From positions 1,054,001-1,118,000 of the forward strand of contig CAWGKW010000001.1 of assembly GCA_963823275.1 (NCBI GenBank): 64,000 bases of DNA, written 5' to 3'. Within the stretch, counting starts at the first letter, position 1. Every line of letters starts with the position of its first letter. The position numbers and the translations under genes were made by a program. The DNA is from RHKX01 sp963823275 (lineage in GTDB: Bacteria > Actinomycetota > Thermoleophilia > Solirubrobacterales > 70-9). The notes below the pieces were generated by a model. The model saw only the letters and a program-made list of their open reading frames with translations, was not told where the DNA came from and made no database searches. Positions 25,275 through 33,542 of this stretch are shown one piece after another.

Positions 25275-25373
25275 GGCTGGAGGCGGGGGTGGCCTGCCGA
25301 GGGGCTCACTCCGCGCTGCAGGATCGGTTGCAGAATCGGTGGGGCATCCGCCTCACGTCCTAGCTTCGCGGCC
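25275..25373. other. Intergenic region with a short hairpin
   Basis: GTGGGGC-ATCC-GCCTCAC near 25340-25356 can form a seven-base-pair stem with one G-U pair. No T-run follows, so a terminator is unproven. Confidence 0.3.
25361..25366 (+). promoter_or_regulatory. Leaderless-type -10 before HNH gene
   Basis: TAGCTT, seven bases, then GTG 25374. Confidence 0.45.
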
Positions 25374-25898
25374 GTGTTGCACGAGGCAGTCAATGCCGGC
25401 TTCGAGCTGAACCGGTCCCTGGTCGGCCGTCACTACCGGCTGCTGATCGGCTCGGAGGTTGCGGGGCCTGCGGTCGGAGGCCGATCCTGGCGGCGTCTCC
25501 AGGATCTTCAGGAGAGCACCGCCGTCGCGGTCGGCGAGCGCGACGACCGCCGCTACTGGCTCTACCGGGATCGGATCTGGTGGGAGCGCGAGGATCTCGG
25601 CCCCGGCGACGTCGAGGCGCTGGCTGACGAGCGCCTCGATCGCAAGCGGAGGCAGCTCGAGCGGGCTCACAGCCTCGGAGCCGCTGACGGCCGGGGGCCC
25701 GGGCGGCCCGGGATTCCGCGTGAGGTTCGACTGGCGGTCTTCGATCGGGACGGTGGCCGATGCGTCGAATGTGGCTCCCGGGCGCTGCTGCAGTTCGACC
25801 ACATCATCCCCGTTGCCATGGGCGGATCGAGCGCCGCAAAGAATCTGCAGCTGCTCTGTGATTCGTGCAACCGCGAGAAGGGCGCGACGCTGGGCTGA
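25374..25898 (+). CDS. HNH endonuclease
   Basis: 174 residues. The C-terminal 50 residues are a complete HNH motif: CVECGSRALLQFDHIIPVAM (zinc Cys pair, DH), KNLQLLCDSCNREKG (Asn and second Cys pair). The N-terminal half is unlike known domains. Isolated HNH proteins of this kind are common in actinobacteria and their targets are usually unknown. Not linked to a methylase or phage genes here. Start GTG 25374; TTG 25377 also possible. Confidence 0.85.
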   Translation: MLHEAVNAGFELNRSLVGRHYRLLIGSEVAGPAVGGRSWRRLQDLQESTAVAVGERDDRRYWLYRDRIWWEREDLGPGDVEALADERLDRKRRQLERAHSLGAADGRGPGRPGIPREVRLAVFDRDGGRCVECGSRALLQFDHIIPVAMGGSSAAKNLQLLCDSCNREKGATLG

Positions 25899-25902
25899 GG
25901 GC

Positions 25903-25908
25903 TAGATT
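25903..25908 (+). promoter_or_regulatory. Leaderless-type -10 before monooxygenase gene
   Basis: TAGATT, six bases, then ATG 25915. Confidence 0.5.
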
Positions 25909-25914
25909 CAGAGC

Positions 25915-27377
25915 ATGGGCCGCCCACGCGTTCTGATCATCGGTGCCGGCTTCGGCGGGATCGCCGCGGCCATCGACCTCCAGTCGCACGGCTTCGGCGA
26001 CATCACCATCCTCGACCGCGCGCCCGGGCTCGGAGGAACCTGGCTTCAGAACCACTACCCGGGTGCGGCCTGCGACGTGCCGAGCCACCTCTACTCGTAC
26101 TCGTTCGCCCAGCGTCGCGACTGGGCGCGGCTCTGCTCGACCCAGCGGGAGATCCTCGGACTATCTGGAGGCCGTTGCTCACGAGTACGGCGTCGACCGT
26201 CGTCTCGTTCCCGACACCCAGGTGACCGACTGTCGTTGGGACGACGGGCGCCGTATCTGGGTCGACCACCGCCGAGGATGGGCGAACCTGGGAGAGCGAG
26301 GCGTTGATCGTCGCGACCGGACAGCTACATCGGACCGCGCTTCCGCGGATCGACGGCATCGAGAGCTTCGCCGGCCACAGCTTCCACTCCGCCGAATGGG
26401 ATCACGACTACGACCTGCGGGGGAAGCGGGTCGCTGTGGTCGGGACGGGGGCGAGCGCCGTGCAGTTCGTTCCCGAGATCGCCGGCGTCGCGCGTGAAAC
26501 CCTCGTCTTCCAGCGCTCCGGGAACTGGTTCATGCCGCGCAAGAACCGCCCCTATCCGGCCGCGGTCAGGGCCGCGATCGAGCGCATCCCCGGCGTTCAG
26601 GCGATGCGACGCCGGTTCGTCTTCGACTACGGCGAAGCCCTGACGATGATGATCCGCCACCCGGCCACCTTCGGCCGGATCGGCCGGCTCCGCTCGACCC
26701 TGTTCATGCGTCGGCAACTCCGCGACCCCGAGGTGCGGCGAAAGGCCTGGCCCGACTACACCTTCGGATGCAAGCGGGTGCTGTTCAGTTCGCGCTTTCT
26801 ACCGGCGTTGCAGCGGCCCGACGTTGAACTCGTCACCGAAGAGATCACCGCGATCACGCCCGACGGCCTGACGACCGCGGACGGTCGCACGCACCCGGTC
26901 GACTGCATCATCTGGGGAACCGGATTTCGCACGATGGACTTCATGTTCCCGATGCGGATCAGCGGGAGGGGCGGGCAGACGCTGGCGGATGAGTGGGCGT
27001 CCGGGCCGCACGCCCATCTGGGGATCGCCGTTCCGGCCTTCCCGTCGCTCTTTCTGATGTATGGACCCAACACCAATACCTCCGGTGGATCGATCGTCTT
27101 CTACCTCGAGGCGCAGGCCTCCTACATCCGCCAGGCGCTGCAGCGGGTGCGCGAGCAGGGAGCCGACGCAATCGCCGTGCGCCCCGAGGTCGAGGCGAGG
27201 AGCGATCGCGAGACCCAAGCCCGCTTTGCAGGAACAGCCTGGACGCGGTGTGAGTCGTGGTACCGCGACGAGAGTGGCCGGATCGTGACCAACTGGCCCG
27301 GCTACATGCGCGACTACGCCGAGCTGACCGAGCGGCTCGACCCGGCTGAGTACGAGTTGATCGGCGACAACGCCTGA
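25915..27377 (+). CDS. Flavin-containing (Baeyer-Villiger type) monooxygenase, reading frame interrupted
   Basis: About 487 residues in three frame pieces: 25915 to about 26158 (FAD motif IIGAGFGGIAAAIDL), about 26158-26265 (DYLEAVAHEYGVDRRLVPDTQ), and about 26265-27377. Removing one base near 26158 and one near 26265 restores a continuous protein. The third piece contains the fingerprint FAGHSFHSAEWD, which fits FxGxxxHxxxW of Baeyer-Villiger monooxygenases, and the NADPH-binding AVVGTGASAVQFVPEIA. Such enzymes insert oxygen next to ketones using FAD and NADPH. Substrate unknown. Probably leaderless. Confidence 0.85.
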
Positions 27378-27389
27378 ACCTGGGGACTC

Positions 27390-27410
27390 TGCCTATGCAA
27401 TGCTTAGGCA
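27390..27410. promoter_or_regulatory. Palindromic operator before HTH-TOBE regulator
   Basis: A 21-bp inverted repeat: TGCCTA at 27390-27395 and TAGGCA at 27405-27410, with inner GCA/TGC also paired and only one mismatched pair plus the centre. It ends one base before the ATG at 27412, where a bound protein would block transcription and translation, so autoregulation is likely. Confidence 0.65.
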
Positions 27411-27411
27411 G

Positions 27412-27804
27412 ATGGAGGATCTCAGCCTCGGCGAGGCGGCCAAGCGGCTCGACGTGAGCGTCGACACCCTGCGGCGCTGGGATCGCGACGGCAAGCTGCA
27501 GACGACGCGCGACTCGAACGACCGTCGCCGGGTGCCGGTGGCCGAGGTCGAGCGGCTGCGCACCTCACCCGAGCGCAGCCGTACCGGCGATGCCCTCTCG
27601 ACCCGCAACCGCTTCCCCGGGCGGGTCGTCTCGGTGGAGACCGACGGCGTGATGGCGCTGGTCGAGATCGAGGCCGGCCCTCATCGCGTCATCGCCGCCA
27701 TCACCCGCGACTCGGTCGAGGAGCTCGGCCTGGTCGAGGGGGTCGAGGCCACCGCATTGGTCAAGGCGACCTCGGTGATGATCCAGCGCGAATCCAAGGG
27801 GTAG
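27412..27804 (+). CDS. MerR-like helix-turn-helix plus TOBE domain, probable molybdate-responsive regulator
   Basis: 130 residues. Residues 1-50 are an excisionase/MerR-like HTH (SLGEAAKRLDVSVDTLRRWDRDGKL). Residues 62-130 are a Mop/TOBE domain (NRFPGRVVSVETDGVMALVEIEA, LVKATSVMI), the oxyanion-binding module of ModE and molbindins. The gene directly precedes a MOT1-like molybdate transporter and an oxidoreductase that needs the cofactor, so it probably senses molybdate. ATG 27412 is chosen because an ATG four codons earlier lies inside the palindrome. The ligand is inferred from domain and context. Confidence 0.82.
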   Translation: MEDLSLGEAAKRLDVSVDTLRRWDRDGKLQTTRDSNDRRRVPVAEVERLRTSPERSRTGDALSTRNRFPGRVVSVETDGVMALVEIEAGPHRVIAAITRDSVEELGLVEGVEATALVKATSVMIQRESKG

Positions 27805-27899
27805 GGCGTTTCCTCTCCCGCGACTGTCGTCGAGGCCGAGGCGGCTTCCGGGCTGAGGATCCCGGAACGCGGTTCGACCGCCGGGAGTGGGCGGGTGCG

Positions 27900-29027
27900 G
27901 TGGCGGACGTGGGGGTTCTGGTGCCGATCGCAACGGTACTGATCGTCGCCAACGGCCTCGAGGCGACCGCGGTCCTGCTGCCGGCCGCGCTGCTCTATCT
28001 GAGCGTCGCATTCGTCTACCGGTTGCCCGTGCCGGTACAGCCGCTGAAGGCCTTCGGCGCGATCGCGATCGCCGAGGGACTGGGGACGGACGCGATCGCT
28101 GCCGGGGCCCTGCTGATGGGCGTGATCTTCGTCGTCCTCGGTCGCACCGGTCTGATCGATCTCGCCGCACGGATCTTTCCGCGGGCGGTCGTGCGCGGCG
28201 TGCAGCTCACGGTCGGACTCCTGTTCTTGAAGATCGCCTGGGGGCTGGTCAGCGACCCTCCGGCAGCGTTCACCGATCAGAGCCTCGACTCGGCGGCCCT
28301 CATCGTTCTCGGCCTCGGAGTGCTCGCGGTGGCGCTCGCTTTCAAGCGCCGCCTGGTCTCGCTCGCCCTCGTGGGCGTTGCCCTCGCTGTGGTGGTTGGC
28401 CGGGCGGGCGGCGAGGTCGTCGTGGGCCCCTCGCCGATCTCGTTTCCGGAGTTCAGCGCGGCGACGTTCTGGACTGCCTTCACCGTTCTGGTCCTGCCGC
28501 AGGTCCCCCTCACGTTCACGAACTCCTGCATCGCGACCAGCGACGCGGCTCGCACCTATTTCGGGGACCGTGCCTCACGAGTCGAGCCGGGACGTCTGGC
28601 CACAACGCTCGGCCTCGCCAACCTGTTCTCCGGCGTGATCGGGGGGATGCCGGTTTGCCACGGCGCCGGCGGGATGACGGCCCATCGCGCGTTCGGTGCC
28701 CGGACTGCCGGCGCGCCGCTGATCATGGGCGTCGCGCTGCTCGCGATCGCGGTGATCTTCGGCGCAGGTCTCGCGGCCCAGCTGGCGGCATTCCCCCTCC
28801 CGATCCTGGCCGGGATGCTCGCGGCCGCCGGGGCTCTGCACCTGGGCCTCCTCGGGGACCTCGAAGGGACCCGAAGCTGGGTCATCGCGCTGCTGGTCGG
28901 GGCGGTCGGCTTCCAGTTCAACCTCGCCGTCGCCGTCCTGCTCGGCCTGGCCATCTGGTGGGTCCCGAGCCTCATCAGTAGCTTCATCGCATCCAACCGA
29001 GGAGGTTCAGATGGCGTTGAGCGGTGA
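27900..29027 (+). CDS. MOT1-like molybdate transporter (SulP-related)
   Basis: 375 residues, about ten membrane helices. It carries the two MOT1 signatures: PVPVQPLKAFGAIAIAEG (about 43-60) and GGMPVCHGAGGMTAHRAFGARTA (about 251-273). The family imports molybdate at low concentration. The only canonical in-frame start is GTG 27900, yet family-like residues (RFDRREWAGAV) are encoded just upstream from 27870, so the true N-terminus is probably earlier, lost to an error or using a non-standard codon. Downstream of the HTH-TOBE regulator; overlaps the DUF6457 gene by 17 bp. Confidence 0.85.
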   Translation: MADVGVLVPIATVLIVANGLEATAVLLPAALLYLSVAFVYRLPVPVQPLKAFGAIAIAEGLGTDAIAAGALLMGVIFVVLGRTGLIDLAARIFPRAVVRGVQLTVGLLFLKIAWGLVSDPPAAFTDQSLDSAALIVLGLGVLAVALAFKRRLVSLALVGVALAVVVGRAGGEVVVGPSPISFPEFSAATFWTAFTVLVLPQVPLTFTNSCIATSDAARTYFGDRASRVEPGRLATTLGLANLFSGVIGGMPVCHGAGGMTAHRAFGARTAGAPLIMGVALLAIAVIFGAGLAAQLAAFPLPILAGMLAAAGALHLGLLGDLEGTRSWVIALLVGAVGFQFNLAVAVLLGLAIWWVPSLISSFIASNRGGSDGVER

Positions 29028-29250
29028 GCAATGGATCGCGGGGTTCGCGAGGGAGGTCGGCGCCGCCGAGCCCGATCAGGCGCAGGTCGACAAGCTGCTG
29101 AAGCTCGCCGCGGTCGCCGCCCACTCCTCGGAGCGGATCGCTGCTCCGATCGCCTGCTGGATCGCCGGGGCGGCTGGACTCGACCTCGACGAGGCGATCG
29201 CGATCGCCGAGCGGGGAAAGCGGGCCGGCACCGAGGGCGACGGGGGCTGA
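29011..29250 (+). CDS. DUF6457-type small protein
   Basis: 79-residue soluble helical protein (MALSGEQWIAGFAREVGAAEP, PIACWIAGAAGLDLDEAIAIAE). The pattern is that of DUF6457, found in actinobacteria near or fused to molybdopterin genes; the exact role is unknown. Strong GAGGAGG site before the ATG. It overlaps the transporter end, so it is part of the same transcript and may assist cofactor handling. Confidence 0.7.
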   Translation: MALSGEQWIAGFAREVGAAEPDQAQVDKLLKLAAVAAHSSERIAAPIACWIAGAAGLDLDEAIAIAERGKRAGTEGDGG

Positions 29251-29251
29251 C

Positions 29252-29368
29252 TCAGGCGGCCATCAGGTCGGGGACGGTCACGAACTCGTAGCCCTCGGCC
29301 GCATATCGGTTCAGCGTGTCCTCGGTGTGACCCATTCCCTCTCCGTTGACCCCGTAAAGAACTCGCAT
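29252..29368 (-). CDS. 38-residue small ORF, possible remnant
   Basis: It begins MRVLYGVNGEGMGH, like the N-terminus of MJ1255-type glycosyltransferases, then joins TEDTLNRYAAEGYEFVTV. The GAGGAGGG site four to six bases upstream is strong, which argues for translation. It may be a small protein or the scar of an internal deletion; I cannot decide. Convergent with the DUF6457 gene. Confidence 0.4.
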   Translation of the reverse strand: MRVLYGVNGEGMGHTEDTLNRYAAEGYEFVTVPDLMAA

Positions 29369-29414
29369 CGGCCCTCCTCGGCCACCACCTTCCAGCATTC
29401 TCCACGACCGGGAG

Positions 29415-29420
29415 TAGGCT
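29415..29420 (+). promoter_or_regulatory. Probable -10 of molybdopterin oxidoreductase gene
   Basis: TAGGCT, about 18 bases before ATG 29439; same hexamer as before treT, fdhD and the kelch gene. Confidence 0.4.
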
Positions 29421-29438
29421 GCGCCGTGTGAGTTGAAG

Positions 29439-31601
29439 ATGAGTTCGACCGAGCACGTCACCTACTGCCGAATCTGCGAGCCCCTGTGCGGCATGGTCGC
29501 CACGGTTGAAGCGGGCAGGGTGACAAAGCTGAGGCCCGACAAGGAGCATCCGCTCTCGAAGGGCTTCGCCTGTCCGAAGGGGATCGCGATGACCGAGGTC
29601 CAGAACGACCCCGATCGACTGCTCCATCCCCAGCGACGCCGGTCCGACGGCACGTTCGAGCCGATCAGCTGGGAGACGGCGCTCGACGAGATCGGCGAAC
29701 GGCTCGGCGCGATCAAGTCCGCACACGGCGGGGAATCCATCGGCTGGTACATGGGCAACCCGGGCGCCTTCAGCTACTCACACCCGCTCTGGGTCAAGGG
29801 ATTCGTCGACGGCCTCGGCTCGCAGCACTACTACACGGCCTCCTCGCAGGACGTCTCCAACCGCTTTGCCGCCAGCTCGTTGCTCTACGGCTCGCCGTAC
29901 GTGCTACCGATCCCAGACCTCGCCCGAACCGAGCTCCTGCTGGTGGTGGGTGCCAACCCGCTGGTCTCCCACGGCTCGGTGATGAGCGCTCCCCGGATCA
30001 AGGACCAGCTTCACGAGATCGTCGATCGCGGTGGCCGCGTCGTCGTCGTCGACCCGCGCCGCTCGGAGACCGCCCGAGAGTTCGAGCACCTGCCCCTGCG
30101 ACCGGACTCCGACGCGCCGCTGCTGCTCTCGCTCCTGCAGGTGACGTTCGCCGAGTCGCTCGAGGACTCCGACGCCATGGGCCGGGCTGAGGGGGCCGGA
30201 GACCTCCGCGAGCTGGTCGCGCCGTTCACGCCCGCTTCGACGGCGGCCGAGACCGGTGTGACGCCCGAACGGGTCCGCGAGCTCGCCCGCGCGATCGCCG
30301 CCGCCGACGGCGCCGCCATCTACGGGCGGACCGGTTCGTGTCTGGGTCGCAACGGGACGCTCGTCTCGTTCCTCTTGGACGCGTTGGCGCTCGCGACCGG
30401 CAATCTCGATCGGGTCGGGGGTTCGATGTTCGGAGAGGCGGCGATCCCCTTCGACCGCGTGGCGGAGGCGATCGGCGCGGGCGACTACGGCAAGCGTCGC
30501 TCGCGCGTCGGTGGCTTCCCGGAGGTGCTCGGGGCGATGCCCGCCTCGCTGATGGCCAAGGAGATCACGACCCCGGGTAACGGCCGGATGAGAGCGCTCT
30601 TCGTCTCCGCGGGCAACCCCGTGCTCAGCGTTCCCAACGGGGACGAGCTTGCCTCTGCGATCGGCGATCTCGACCTGTGCGTGTCGCTCGACATTTACAT
30701 GGGCGAGACGGCGAAGCTGGCCGACTACGTGCTGCCTGCGACCACATTCCTCGAGCGCGAGGATCTGCCGCTGCCCTTCCTCTCCCTGTTCACGAAGCCA
30801 TTCATCAACATGACCGAGGCCGTCGTCGAACCCGCCGGCGAAGCACGCCAGGAATGGGAGGTGATCGAGGACATCGCCTCCCGCATCGGCATCGTCCCCT
30901 CGAGCTTGCCGGCCGCGCGCTGGCTCGGCCGGGCGGGGGTGAAGCTCTCGCCTCGGCGCCTCGTGGATCTCCTCTTGCGGATCGGCCCGAAGGGGGATCG
31001 CTTCGGCCTGCGACCCGGCGGCCTGAGCTTGAAACGACTGGCCGAATCGCCACACGGCATCGTCCTGGCGGAGAACCTCAAGCCGGGCGTGTTGGCCGGC
31101 AAGATCCGGCACAAGAACGGCCGGGTTCAGCTCTGCCCGAGCGAGATCGCCGGCGAGGTCGCTCGCATCGCCGACGGCAACGGGGAGTGGGAGGGGGAGT
31201 ACCCGTTGCGGATGATCGGTCTGCGTGAGCTTCGCTCCCACAACTCCTGGATGCACAACTCACCGAAGCTGATGGCCGGCGACCGCGTCCATCGCGCCCG
31301 GCTCAATCCCGATGACGCGGCGGCCGCCGGGATCGCCGACGGCGAGCGAATCCGGGTGGTCTCCGCCCACGGCGAGATCGAGACCGAGGCGCGCGTCACC
31401 GACGAGGTGAGCCCCGGCACCATCGCCGTCCCCCACGGGTGGGGCCACAACGGCGGCTGGGAGACGGCGAACGCCGCCGGCGGCGCCAACGTGAACGTGC
31501 TGATGTCATCTGAGCCCGAAGACCTCGAGCGACTGGCGGGCATGGCGCATCTGAACGGCGTCCCGGTCCGAATCGACGCCGTCGCGGCGGCGTCGGTCTG
31601 A
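29439..31601 (+). CDS. Molybdopterin-dependent oxidoreductase (DMSO reductase family)
   Basis: 720 residues. The N-terminal [4Fe-4S] motif is C10-X2-C13-X3-C17-X27-C45 (CRICEPLCG, GFACPKG). The catalytic domain (about 55-560, VVGANPLVSHGS, YVLPATTFLEREDLPL) and the C-terminal dinucleotide-binding domain (about 600-700, LNPDDAAAAGIADGERI) are complete. No Tat signal, so probably cytoplasmic. No small electron-transfer or membrane-anchor subunit lies nearby. Substrate cannot be read from sequence. ATG 29439 is used; TTG 29433 is an alternative. Confidence 0.88.
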   Translation: MSSTEHVTYCRICEPLCGMVATVEAGRVTKLRPDKEHPLSKGFACPKGIAMTEVQNDPDRLLHPQRRRSDGTFEPISWETALDEIGERLGAIKSAHGGESIGWYMGNPGAFSYSHPLWVKGFVDGLGSQHYYTASSQDVSNRFAASSLLYGSPYVLPIPDLARTELLLVVGANPLVSHGSVMSAPRIKDQLHEIVDRGGRVVVVDPRRSETAREFEHLPLRPDSDAPLLLSLLQVTFAESLEDSDAMGRAEGAGDLRELVAPFTPASTAAETGVTPERVRELARAIAAADGAAIYGRTGSCLGRNGTLVSFLLDALALATGNLDRVGGSMFGEAAIPFDRVAEAIGAGDYGKRRSRVGGFPEVLGAMPASLMAKEITTPGNGRMRALFVSAGNPVLSVPNGDELASAIGDLDLCVSLDIYMGETAKLADYVLPATTFLEREDLPLPFLSLFTKPFINMTEAVVEPAGEARQEWEVIEDIASRIGIVPSSLPAARWLGRAGVKLSPRRLVDLLLRIGPKGDRFGLRPGGLSLKRLAESPHGIVLAENLKPGVLAGKIRHKNGRVQLCPSEIAGEVARIADGNGEWEGEYPLRMIGLRELRSHNSWMHNSPKLMAGDRVHRARLNPDDAAAAGIADGERIRVVSAHGEIETEARVTDEVSPGTIAVPHGWGHNGGWETANAAGGANVNVLMSSEPEDLERLAGMAHLNGVPVRIDAVAAASV

Positions 31602-31617
31602 CGGGCCCCCGCGCGCG

Positions 31618-32415
31618 ATGCTCGACCTCGGGGTCCAGCTCGGCTCGCTGGCAGCCGCGGCTGCGGTGATGGGGGTCGCGTGGCTGGTCAGCCTGCGAAT
31701 GCGGGACGCGTCGGTTGCCGACATCGCCTGGGGGCTGACATTCGTGGCCGTCGCCTGGGTCTGTCTGCTCGCCGGTCCCGCCTCGGGCGACCGCAGCCTG
31801 TTGATCGGGGTGCTGGTCTCGATCTGGGGTGTGCGGCTCGCCGCCTACATCGGCTGGAGGCATGACGGGGAGGACCGCCGTTACGTCGCGATGCGCCGCA
31901 GGTACGGCGAGGGGTTCGCGATGCGGAGCCTCTGGTCGGTATTCGGGCTGCAGGCCCTGATCGCCTGGGTCGTATCGGCGCCGATCCAGGTGGCGGCGAC
32001 CGACGGGACCCCGGTGTCGATGGGCCTTCTCGGCCTGATCGGGGCGCTCGTCTGCCTCGCGGGGCTCACCTGTGAGGCGGTCGCCGACGCCCAACTCGCA
32101 CGCTTTCTGAGGCGACCCGACTCGAGCGAGGCCGTCATGGACTCGGGGATCTGGCGCTACTCCCGGCACCCCAACTACTTCGGCGACGCCTGTTTTTGGT
32201 GGGGGATCTGGCTGATCGCGCTCGAGACCGGGTCCGCCTGGTGGACGGCCGTCGGGCCGGCGCTGATGACGCTCTTTCTGCTTCGGGTCTCGGGGGTGGC
32301 GCTGACCGAGCGCACGATCACCGGCCGGCGTCCCGGCTACCGCGAGTACGTGGAGCGAACGAGCGCCTTCATCCCGCTCCCGCCGCGGCGCTCAACGTCG
32401 CCACCGAGGGGTTGA
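31618..32415 (+). CDS. DUF1295 family membrane protein (steroid 5-alpha-reductase-like)
   Basis: 265 residues with six to seven membrane segments. The conserved C-terminal motif WRYSRHPNYFGDACFWWG (about 179-196), then RTITGRRPGYREYVERTSAF, identifies DUF1295, related to steroid 5-alpha reductases and isoprenylcysteine methyltransferases. The reaction of this member is unknown. It lies 16 bp after the molybdopterin oxidoreductase. Confidence 0.88.
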   Translation: MLDLGVQLGSLAAAAAVMGVAWLVSLRMRDASVADIAWGLTFVAVAWVCLLAGPASGDRSLLIGVLVSIWGVRLAAYIGWRHDGEDRRYVAMRRRYGEGFAMRSLWSVFGLQALIAWVVSAPIQVAATDGTPVSMGLLGLIGALVCLAGLTCEAVADAQLARFLRRPDSSEAVMDSGIWRYSRHPNYFGDACFWWGIWLIALETGSAWWTAVGPALMTLFLLRVSGVALTERTITGRRPGYREYVERTSAFIPLPPRRSTSPPRG

Positions 32416-32498
32416 CCGGCTTCCCACACGCCCGCTCGCCCGCTGTGTAAAGGTGCGGGTGACAACGTCAACGCTGGCCATCGACGAGGAGGTCGAAC

Positions 32499-33542
32499 TT
32501 GCAGCTCGGGATGATCGGACTTGGTCGGATGGGTGCGAATCTCGTTCGCCGACTGATGCGCGACGGCCACGAATGCGTCGTCTACGACGTCAATGCCGAC
32601 GCGATCGCCGAGCTGGCCGACGAGGGGGCGAGGGGGGCCGGCTCACTGCGGGAGTTCGTCGACGCTCTCGAGGTTCCGCGCGCCGCCTGGATCATGGTCC
32701 CGGCCGGCTACGTCCAGGACACGCTCACCGAGCTTGCCGAGCTGATGGAGTCGGGTGACGCGATCATCGACGGCGGCAACTCCTACTACCGCGACGACAT
32801 CGATCGCGCCGCGGCTCTGAAGCCGAGGGGCATCGACTACCTCGACGTCGGCACCAGCGGCGGCGTCTTCGGACTCGATCGGGGGTTCTGCCTGATGATC
32901 GGCGGCCCGGACGAGGCGGTGAACCGGCTGCAGCCGATCTTCGAGACGATCGCCCCCGGCGTCGATGCCGCCCAGCGGACTCCGGGCCGCAGCGGTGAGC
33001 CGACCCCGGCCGAGCAGGGCTACCTGCACTGCGGCCCGACCGGCGCCGGGCATTTCGTGAAGATGGTCCACAACGGGATCGAGTACGGCGTCATGGCCGC
33101 CTACGCCGAGGGCCTCAACGTGATCGCGAACGCCGACATCGGCACCCGCGAGCACGAGGTCGACGCCGAGACCGCGCCGGTTCGCGACCCGCAGTACTAC
33201 CCCTATGACATCGAGATCTCCGACGTCGCCGAGGTCTGGCGCCGCGGGTCGGTGATCGCCTCCTGGCTGCTCGACCTGACCGCCTCCGCACTCCACGACT
33301 CGCCGACCCTCGAGGGGTTCAGCGGCAGGGTCTCCGACTCCGGCGAGGGCCGCTGGACCCTCCACGCCGCGATCGACGAGGGCGTACCCGCGCCGGTGCT
33401 GAGTACCGCCGTCTACGAGCGCTTCGCCTCGCGGGGAGAGGACGAGTTCGCCAACAAGATCCTCTCGGCGATGCGCAAGCAGTTCGGCGGCCACGACGAG
33501 AAGCCCGCCGCGGATGCGGCCGAAGGCGGCTCGGGAGCTTGA
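32499..33542 (+). CDS. gnd: 6-phosphogluconate dehydrogenase, decarboxylating (short form)
   Basis: 347 residues. NAD(P) fold MIGLGRMGANLVRRLMRDGH (about 5-24), IDGGNSYYRDD, and the catalytic Lys in GPTGAGHFVKMVHNGIEYG (about 178-196). The length is that of the short, often NAD-preferring class rather than the 470-residue class. It produces ribulose 5-phosphate, CO2 and NAD(P)H. TTG start with GAGGAGG six to seven bases upstream. First of a tight run gnd-zwf-tal-pgi; its stop overlaps the zwf start (TTGA). Confidence 0.93.
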   Translation: MQLGMIGLGRMGANLVRRLMRDGHECVVYDVNADAIAELADEGARGAGSLREFVDALEVPRAAWIMVPAGYVQDTLTELAELMESGDAIIDGGNSYYRDDIDRAAALKPRGIDYLDVGTSGGVFGLDRGFCLMIGGPDEAVNRLQPIFETIAPGVDAAQRTPGRSGEPTPAEQGYLHCGPTGAGHFVKMVHNGIEYGVMAAYAEGLNVIANADIGTREHEVDAETAPVRDPQYYPYDIEISDVAEVWRRGSVIASWLLDLTASALHDSPTLEGFSGRVSDSGEGRWTLHAAIDEGVPAPVLSTAVYERFASRGEDEFANKILSAMRKQFGGHDEKPAADAAEGGSGA

